Notes under the pieces: model-generated
Databases searched by the model: none
The model's input: the letters and a program-made list of their open reading frames with translations, nothing else
Told to the model about the DNA's origin: nothing
Source of the DNA: JADLGL01 sp963667605
GTDB taxonomy: Bacteria; Pseudomonadota; Alphaproteobacteria; Rhizobiales; Kaistiaceae
Length of the DNA: 64,000 nt
NCBI GenBank assembly: GCA_963667605.2
Contig: CAXXUZ010000003.1
Coordinates: 1,612,001 to 1,676,000, forward strand
Direction of reading: 5' to 3'
Program-made: the position numbers and the translations under genes
Part shown: piece after piece, positions 58,607-64,000 of the stretch
Numbering within the stretch: the stretch's first letter is position 1
Layout: each line of letters opens with the position of its first letter

Positions 58607-60661
58607 GTCGCCAGAGGACCGATTACGCGGACCAAGTGGGTCGCGCCGTGGCCGCCCTTAAGGTGAACTCTCTGTCGAGTTTCTCCTGGTTCGGACGGCC
58701 GGTGCGGACCCTCGCCAGCCACGATCGAGATGTCATCCCAGAGGAGGCGCAATCATCGATCCTGCTGCAGTCGATCAAGTCCGTTCTTTATGACTGCTTT
58801 TATTGTCCCGGCATCCCAACCCCGTTGGAGTTCATTTTGGAGCAGACGAGGGCAGGCGTTCAGATCGAGGAGGCCTGGTCTGCGACCAATAACGGCGGCG
58901 GCCATTGGCAACCTGGTTGGCGGGTCGTAGCGGCTGGTGACAAGTCAGTGATTGCGGAGCGGCGTGACCTCAAAGTCAGGGTCGCTAAGGCGGAAACGTC
59001 GAAGGGTGCGGACGGTGAGTTTGCCGTTGGCGATGAGATCAGCGTGCGACATCCGAAGGAGCTTCGGACCTTCTCGCCGGGCTTCTTTTACATCGTCGGC
59101 GACCAGCCGATATCAGCCGAAGATCGCGATCAACTGCTCCGGGTCTACTGGAATCTGACGCCATCAATCGCGGCGGACTTCATTGGCGTGTTAACCCGCG
59201 CTCTCAACGATCTCGGCGTGCCGTTTCAGTTCAAAGTTTGGAAGAATGTCGGCGCAAGGATGCGTTGCGACAGTGGAGTGCTGTATCTTAGCAGGCGCCA
59301 TTACGCCCAGGCGAGGCCGGCGCTGGAGTCGATCCACCGTAGCCTAGGAGACCAACTCAATCCGGGAGAACCAGCCTTTTGTAAAGTCCTGGCGCCGGGC
59401 GTCGGGTTAGCCGAGGACCCGGGCAGCAACAAAAGCTTTGGCATGCATCGCTGCGAACTCACGGCGAAGGGCGTGATCGGTGCCCACCAACTAGGCGAAC
59501 GTCGATTGCCGGAGCGTTTGGAAAGAGTGCGGGAGGCGTTCCGGTCAAGCCAAGTCGTCTTCGATCAACCGTACCTCCAGCCCGGATCGATCGATGCTTA
59601 TCGGTTCGTGTCAACCACCACCAAATCGACCAAAGTAACGACTCCACGGTCGGACAACGTCGCCAACAATTCCGTCGAGACCGCCGCGGTCATTGGCAGA
59701 CTCCTCTGCGACCGGGCGATCTGGGCGGACGGGCGATGCTGCTGGATTGGTCCGGCACGGCCTGGCGGACCCACTGGTCTCAGTGCTTTGGGCCCCGACA
59801 TCTATTCGGGAACCGCCGGCGTGGCCCTCTTTCTCGCAACGCTTGGGTCGCTGACCAATGAGCCGACTGCCAAGTCGACCGCTTTGGCGGCGATCCGCCA
59901 CGCCACCGAGCACGTCGACGACATTCCCGACCGCGCGATCGGTTTCTACAGTGGAAGCGCGGGCGTTGCCTTCGCCGCGTACCATGTTGGAACCTTGCTC
60001 GAAGACGATGAACTCCACGATGCCGGGATCGAGGTGCTTAAGCGTCTTCCCGACCCGGACTCGATTACAGAGCCCGATCTGATCTCCGGCCATGCCGGAC
60101 TGATCGTCGCGGTAGGCGCTCTCAATGGTGCCTCGCGGCTCCCGTGGCTGGCCAACAGGATACGGAGCCACGGCGACGAGTTACTCGGTAGCGCTCGAAC
60201 GCAGAAGGATCGTCTATTTTGGCGATCGGGCGCCAATCGCCGCGGCCTTCTCGGAATGGCGCACGGCACTTCGGGCATCGGCTGGGCGCTGGTCGAGCTG
60301 TTCGCGCTGACCGGTGATGACCGTTATGCCGAAGCCGCCCACGCCGCGTTCCGATATGACAATGCGGCTTTTGACCCTGACAGGCAAAAACTGGCCCGAT
60401 CTTCGTTATCACAGCGCTCGCGACGGGGTCACGCCAGGGGTATTCACACATTTCTGGTGTCATGGGTCGGCGGGCATCGCACTAAGCCGACAACGAGCGC
60501 ATCACATACTCCGACGGCCCGAATACGCGGCCGACTGTGCCATGGCTGGAAAAGCCGCTGCCGATGGTCTTGCCAGTGGCCTTGAGGCCGGACGGGTAGG
60601 TGGGTTTGGGCTTTGTCACGGCCTTCCCGGTTGGCCAGTCCTGACCTACTCTGCATCCTAG
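58603..60661 (+). CDS. HopA1-domain / LanC-domain fusion, frameshifted in the cyclase part
   Basis: Residues 1-330 resemble the HopA1 effector/lyase family: LRVYWNLTPSIAADFIGVLTR, VPFQFKVWKNVGARMRCDSGVLYL and PGVGLAEDPGSNKSFGMHRC. From about 397 a LanC-like alpha-toroid follows (YSGTAGVALFLATL, FYSGSAGVAFAAY, LISGHAGLIVAV, AHGTSGIGWALVEL with His554). At about 60382 one extra base shifts the frame; the next frame continues GKNWPDLRYHSARDG, FWCHGSAGIALSR and GFGLCHGLPG, supplying the zinc ligands Cys (60458), Cys-His (60614-60619), and stops at 60661, earlier than usual. Inferred role: phosphate elimination and thioether cyclisation after the upstream kinase. Confidence 0.8.
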
Positions 60662-60892
60662 GCCCCGTGGCCGGTCAGGCTTCCACGGGCGATCACAACC
60701 CGACCGACGACTAACCGCGAACCTTGTGGAGTGCGGCAGCGGCTCGCCGGTGGTCTGCAAATTCGGAATCCTTGGCAAAGTGGTCGACTTCGACCGTTGT
60801 GACTCCTGGGCTTGTTTGTAGGCACTCCGAATTGGGAATACGTTGTGTTGGCGGTTCCTGGATGATGAGCCGCCGCTCGCGGAGTTAGCGCA

Positions 60893-61432
60893 GTGCCAAC
60901 TCGAACAAGGCTCAATCTGACAACGTCTGCTCTTGCGATCGCGATCGGTTGCGGTGTACCGGCGGCGGTGCAGGCGCACAACGACGTGGGAATCGCCAAA
61001 GGGTCGGGCTTCGATGGCCCCCACGAGGAAATCCTCGCCGGACTTCTGGACGGCGACATCGCCAAGGCAAACCTCCAAAATGCGGCGCGATTTGGCATTG
61101 CTCAAGTCATCGGGCAACGCGGGTTGACGGCAACCGACCGCACTGTAAACGGCGCTACCTGCACGGGATTCGAGGTCGGGTGCATCGAAGGCTGCGTTGC
61201 CCACGCCGCCGTCGATTTGGCGATCTACAACGGCCCGTTCGCCAACGCTCGCCCAATCCGATCTGTTGCCGCCGGAGCCGAGCTACTCATCGTCGGCTGC
61301 GACGAAAACTGGTGCGAAGTTCTTGTTGGGGTTTTGCGCGGCCGCGGATGGGTCCAGCGGCAATTCGTTCGGCTGCCGGACTACATCACCGATGCCGACA
61401 TTCCTCCCCTGCCTTCGCTACTGAGGGATTAG
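60893..61432 (+). CDS. Exported protein with SH3-like domain
   Basis: A 179-residue protein with a signal peptide (LNLTTSALAIAIGCGVPAAVQA, cleavage probably after AQA). After a polar region with four cysteines (TCTGFEVGCIEGC) comes a bacterial SH3 domain: IYNGPFANARPIRSV, GAELLIVGCDENWCEVLVG and GRGWVQRQFVRL. Such domains bind cell-wall peptides or proteins. The start is GTG 60893 with GGAG 9 bp upstream. It lies 231 bp after the LanC-domain end on the same strand; a functional link to that locus is not evident. Confidence 0.75.
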   Translation: MPTRTRLNLTTSALAIAIGCGVPAAVQAHNDVGIAKGSGFDGPHEEILAGLLDGDIAKANLQNAARFGIAQVIGQRGLTATDRTVNGATCTGFEVGCIEGCVAHAAVDLAIYNGPFANARPIRSVAAGAELLIVGCDENWCEVLVGVLRGRGWVQRQFVRLPDYITDADIPPLPSLLRD

Positions 61433-61881
61433 GTCAACTGCGCAGAGCAGTGTGATCCCGGATCTGACGCCTGTGGCTGCGTAACCGCCGGTGCTCCCGG
61501 CTGTGGCCGCTGTCCAGCTCGGAATTGGCTTCAGCCCTCGCCGACGCTGCAAAGCTGCGCGCGTAGCATTTTCATGCTGCCACCGTCGGCAAGACCTCAA
61601 AGGAAATAGCCGCCCCGAAGGGCGGCAATTGCCGCACATATTTCGTATTTGTCAGGCGGCGTCGCCGCTCATTGCATTGCTGAGTGCGATGATAGACGCG
61701 TCACTGCAGCTGAGACACATTTCAGAATGTCGGCGAACAGGCCTTCATCGTCCGCGCCGGATATCTGGAGCCAATGCAACAGCACCCGCGCCCGCCGCCG
61801 CGCTCGCGCTCGCGATTCACCCTGCGTTAGTCGCTGCCGCTGTAGTCTGACCGCCAACAGGCGATCAAATTGGCTGGTGAA
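61433..61881. other. Intergenic region with a GC-rich hairpin
   Basis: No convincing gene. A perfect 7-bp hairpin (GCCGCCC / GGGCGGC around 61611-61628) is a candidate terminator for the SH3 gene or a dispersed palindrome. The minus-strand frame 61669-61947, starting VGFEPTTPN, is the familiar spurious translation of a tRNA T-arm and is not a gene. Confidence 0.45.
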
Positions 61882-61955
61882 GCGGTGTAGCTCAGCGGCA
61901 GAGCATAACCTGACCAAGTTTGGGGTCGTGGGTTCGAATCCCACCACCTGCTCCA
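61882..61955 (+). tRNA. Decayed tRNA-Gly-like gene (probable pseudogene)
   Basis: D-arm, T-arm (GTGGGTTCGAATCCCAC) and an encoded CCA are well preserved, and the sequence aligns with alphaproteobacterial tRNA-Gly(GCC). One G is missing from the acceptor strand (GCGGTG instead of GCGGGTG), so it cannot pair fully with CACCTGC. The anticodon arm reads TAACC-TGACCAA-GTTTG: a stem mismatch, no U at position 33 and ACC in place of GCC. It is unlikely to function in decoding. Confidence 0.65.
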
Positions 61956-62266
61956 GTCAGCGTTGAACTGGATCGCCGCCGGCAAAGAGAAAGTCGCCCC
62001 GACGGGCGACGCCCGCCGCCGAACTCTGATCACTGCATTAGGATTGAGCGCAGCGGTCCTGGCCGTAAACAATAGCTGAGAATGTTTCCGTCGGTTATTC
62101 TCTGTGGCTCTTTCACGTCTAACTACCCGGCCAACGAAATAAGCAAATATTGGTGATCGTCCGAATATAGGCATTCTTCGGCGACGGCATTATCTTCCAC
62201 TATTCTCGGTTTCCGCCGGTTCCGGGTGCCAAGTCGGGTGCCAATTGAAGGTGAGGCCCATTGAAA
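61956..62266. other. Intergenic stretch after the tRNA-like gene
   Basis: Contains a perfect 7-bp hairpin with a 4-base loop (GTCGCCC 61993-61999 with GGGCGAC 62004-62010) without a T-run, and a short direct repeat GGGTGCCAA/GGGTGCCAA near 62224-62243. No gene is recognised. Confidence 0.4.
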
Positions 62267-62872
62267 ATGACGGAATTGAACGGTTTTTCGGCCATTCAAG
62301 AGGCTGAAGCAGCGGACAGCGAGACCGCTGACACGCCCAGGCGGCGCGGTCGCCCGCCCGGTTCTCGGAACAAAATCGGCAAGGGTGCGCGTGCGCTCAT
62401 TGCCACCGAAGGGCTGGCTGGCATCCGGATGGCGTGTCGCATCGCTGCCGGCCGAGTGCTGGTATTCAACGATGTCGATCGTGACACCGGCTTCAAGCGC
62501 AAGTTGGTTCCGACCACTGGCGACATGCTGACAGCGCAGCGGTTGCTCCTCGAACGGTTGGTCCCTGCACTCAAGAGTTCTGAGCTAACCGGCGCGGACG
62601 GTTCGTCCCTTTTCCCTGCCAATGAGCATGGCGAGCCGGTGTCCAATCGCAAGCTGGCGATGAGCGTGCTGCAGCTTTTGAGGGAGGCTAGGCCGGATGT
62701 GGCAGAGCCCGATGAGGCTGGGCCGCTAAATCATCGCATATCCGACGATCTACCGGCGGCGGTCGCCGATGATCCCATCCCCGATGTTGATGTCGAGCCG
62801 CAGCTACAGCCGCACGAGATCAGAGCCGATAATCGGCCGCCGGCGGCGCCACTTCCGAGGGTTGTTCGGTGA
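62267..62872 (+). CDS. AT-hook-like protein of unknown function
   Basis: A 201-residue protein. An acidic start is followed by RRRGRPPGSRNKIGKGARAL (about residues 25-44), an AT-hook-like RGRPPG DNA-binding motif seen in phage and mobile-element proteins such as DUF5681-type or terminase-associated proteins. A central helical region (TGDMLTAQRLLLERLVPALKSS) and an acidic, proline-rich C-terminus complete it. ATG 62267 is used; TTG 62261 is also open. No phage gene is adjacent; function unknown. Confidence 0.6.
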   Translation: MTELNGFSAIQEAEAADSETADTPRRRGRPPGSRNKIGKGARALIATEGLAGIRMACRIAAGRVLVFNDVDRDTGFKRKLVPTTGDMLTAQRLLLERLVPALKSSELTGADGSSLFPANEHGEPVSNRKLAMSVLQLLREARPDVAEPDEAGPLNHRISDDLPAAVADDPIPDVDVEPQLQPHEIRADNRPPAAPLPRVVR

Positions 62873-63229
62873 TGCTCGGGACGCGCTTCAAAGTCGGGGG
62901 GGTGCCCCATTGAAGCGGTTCGGTCTGGGAATAGGGCACCTCCCGTAGAAAAAATCTCAAAAAATCAACAGCCAAAAGGACCGACTTCGGTCACTTCGCT
63001 GGATCCTCGGCGTTTTGCCAACAGACAACCAGAGGGACAACAGCATGTTTGTGATTGTGGCGATGGCGTCAGGCGCGGGATTCCATGGTCCATCCCTCTA
63101 AGTCTGGGTTGGGGCTGAGCTGGGGCTGTGGGTGCGGCGCTGGGCGCCTCGCTTGAGGCGTCGAAGAGCGCGCCAACGGAAAAGGCCGCCCGGAGGGGAC
63201 GGCCTGACCGTAATCAATTTCGAGACTGC
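62873..63229. other. Non-coding region between AT-hook-like gene and pqqA
   Basis: Nothing gene-like is seen. A GC-rich hairpin with flanking A and T tracts near 63180-63204 (AGGCCGCCC pairing with GGACGGCCT) sits just past the pqqA stop and is a plausible terminator for pqqA on the minus strand. No pqqB, C, D or E sequence is present. Confidence 0.45.
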
Positions 63230-63310
63230 CTACTTGCGGGTCGCGCAAGCATACATGTTGATTTCCATGCCGACGCAGACTTCGGCGATCTTCGGTGTCT
63301 TCCAGGACAT
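63230..63310 (-). CDS. pqqA: Coenzyme PQQ precursor peptide PqqA, orphan
   Basis: A 26-residue peptide. It begins MSWKTPKIAEV and continues GMEINMYACA, ending in a basic ARK-type tail. The Glu and Tyr of E-I-N-M-Y have the E-x-x-x-Y spacing that PqqE crosslinks to make pyrroloquinoline quinone, and the W-K-x-P-K-I start is typical of rhizobial PqqA. A GGAG site lies upstream of the ATG. The open frame runs further upstream to 63526, but the PqqA start is at 63310. No pqq biosynthetic genes follow within the window. Confidence 0.82.
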   Translation of the reverse strand: MSWKTPKIAEVCVGMEINMYACATRK

Positions 63311-63454
63311 AACTTTCTCCAACTTAGGAAAGGCGGCGCAAAACCACCCTGGGGCAGTGCTGAGAGTATCACCTGCCGGAACGGGGTTGCTATCTATGGT
63401 CTCTATAAGCTTTGGCTGTCCCACAGTTGGGAGTCTCCGGCGCTGGGTTATTCG

Positions 63455-63710
63455 ATCGCCCTCAACTGCGCCAAGGTCTCCTCGCAGGCAGCGACGGGCC
63501 GCCTCGAACGAGCCAAATTCGAACATGCCGCCAATCTGGGACTGTCAATGCCCTGCCACCGGCCGGCATCGTCTCCGGGTCGTGATTGGCCCGCGAAGTG
63601 CCCCAGCCGCCGCCTTCCCCGCTGATAAACGAGATGATGAACGAATGTTTCCTAGCCTGAGCGCCCCAAAGCATATTCCCCGGAAACTCAGTCAGCCGCG
63701 CGAATGACAT
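63455..63710 (-). pseudogene. Small frameshifted ORF upstream of pqqA
   Basis: From ATG 63710 the frame reads MSFARLTEFPGNMLWGAQARKH, then FIISFISGEGGGWGTSRANHDPE and TVPDWR. The neighbouring frame then gives MFEFGSFEAARRCLRGDLGAVEG (from 63526). Dropping one C near 63528 joins them into a compact protein of about 85 residues. I know no function. It would be transcribed in the same direction as pqqA. Confidence 0.3.
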
Positions 63711-64000
63711 GCCGCTCATTCGATCAACTCCCACAGCGGCACGGCGCCCCGGACCCGGCCGCCTGAGATAGACTAGCTCCGAACCGGAGGCGTATCGGAT
63801 CGTTGCTCGATTCGAGTGCGTGGACACCGACCCCAACAATCTGGTCCGGATCGCCTATGCTTCGGCGCCGCCGCCGCCGACACTGAGGACTGAGCTTCGT
63901 AGCTCTGCCCGCCCAACTACGCTAGCTCGCGGTCCAGTCAGGGATCGTTGTCCCCCGGACCCAGCGCGAGCGCCGCCAGTCGGCGAAGAGAGCGCCAAGG

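Noticed and set aside
61669..61947. Minus-strand ORF starting VGFEPTTPN
   Set aside because: A classic spurious protein produced by translating the complement of a tRNA T-arm.
1..64000. CRISPR array
   Set aside because: No series of short, regularly spaced direct repeats was seen; the only tandem repeats are the 585-591 bp cyclophilin units and low-complexity coding tails.

Overview
The window is chromosomal DNA from a GC-rich alphaproteobacterium. The gene order dgt-argS-SPOR-scpA-scpB-tatABC-serS-surE-pcm-LysM/LytM, then yajC-secD-secF-Mth938-phytoene-synthase-like-trmFO, then uvrA / ssb-gyrA-coaD-cyclophilin-queA-tgt, is what I know from Hyphomicrobiales (Rhizobiales) and relatives. An ExoR-like Sel1 protein, alphaproteobacterial-type LexA boxes (GAAC-N7-GAAC) and a Bradyrhizobium-like PqqA peptide agree. 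No rRNA or species marker is present, so order level is the limit of what I can infer.

Layout. 1-9 kb: the end of gatA, gatB, ilvD, an exoR-like gene, xthA, an SMR pump, an OsmC protein, erpA and dgt. 8.5-26.3 kb: a dense, mostly plus-strand housekeeping block (argS, SPOR, scpAB, an orphan ABC ATPase, tatABC, serS with a large insertion, surE, pcm, a LysM/LytM lipoprotein, a frameshifted DUF815 ATPase, yajC-secDF, and two homologues of mitochondrial complex I assembly factors). 26.3-32.3 kb on the minus strand: trmFO, and uvrA followed 9 bp later by a PD-(D/E)XK nuclease-like gene. uvrA and ssb each carry a LexA box but lie 12 kb apart. I read the DNA between them (Ku, LigD, a holin-like gene, nested insertion sequences, an FRG-domain gene divergent from a HEPN-like gene, a glycosyltransferase and an acyltransferase) as an accessory island inside the formerly divergent uvrA/ssb pair. 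44.4-55.5 kb: ssb, an intact IS1380-family element, gyrA (Leu at the quinolone-determining Ser83 position), coaD, a lipoprotein of tandem cyclophilin domains cut by an in-frame amber codon, a second cyclophilin, queA, tgt and tRNA-Lys.

55.8-64 kb is accessory DNA. Behind a truncated IS3-like transposase and an IS1380 remnant lies the most interesting locus: an APH-fold kinase overlapping by ATGA a protein that joins a HopA1-type domain to a LanC-type cyclase domain. HopA1 plus APH-kinase pairs perform phosphorylation and elimination of Ser/Thr in class V lanthipeptide and thioamitide biosynthesis, so this looks like a compact kinase plus lyase-cyclase lanthionine synthetase in a proteobacterium. 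Its LanC part is frameshifted, and no convincing precursor peptide is adjacent. Further on are an exported SH3 protein, a decayed tRNA-Gly, an AT-hook-like protein and an orphan pqqA peptide gene.

Several accessory genes carry single-base or small frameshifts (DUF815, LanC domain, glycosyltransferase, IS1595 transposase, the gene beside pqqA). Either the accessory genome is decaying or the assembly contains residual indel errors; the sequence alone cannot decide.
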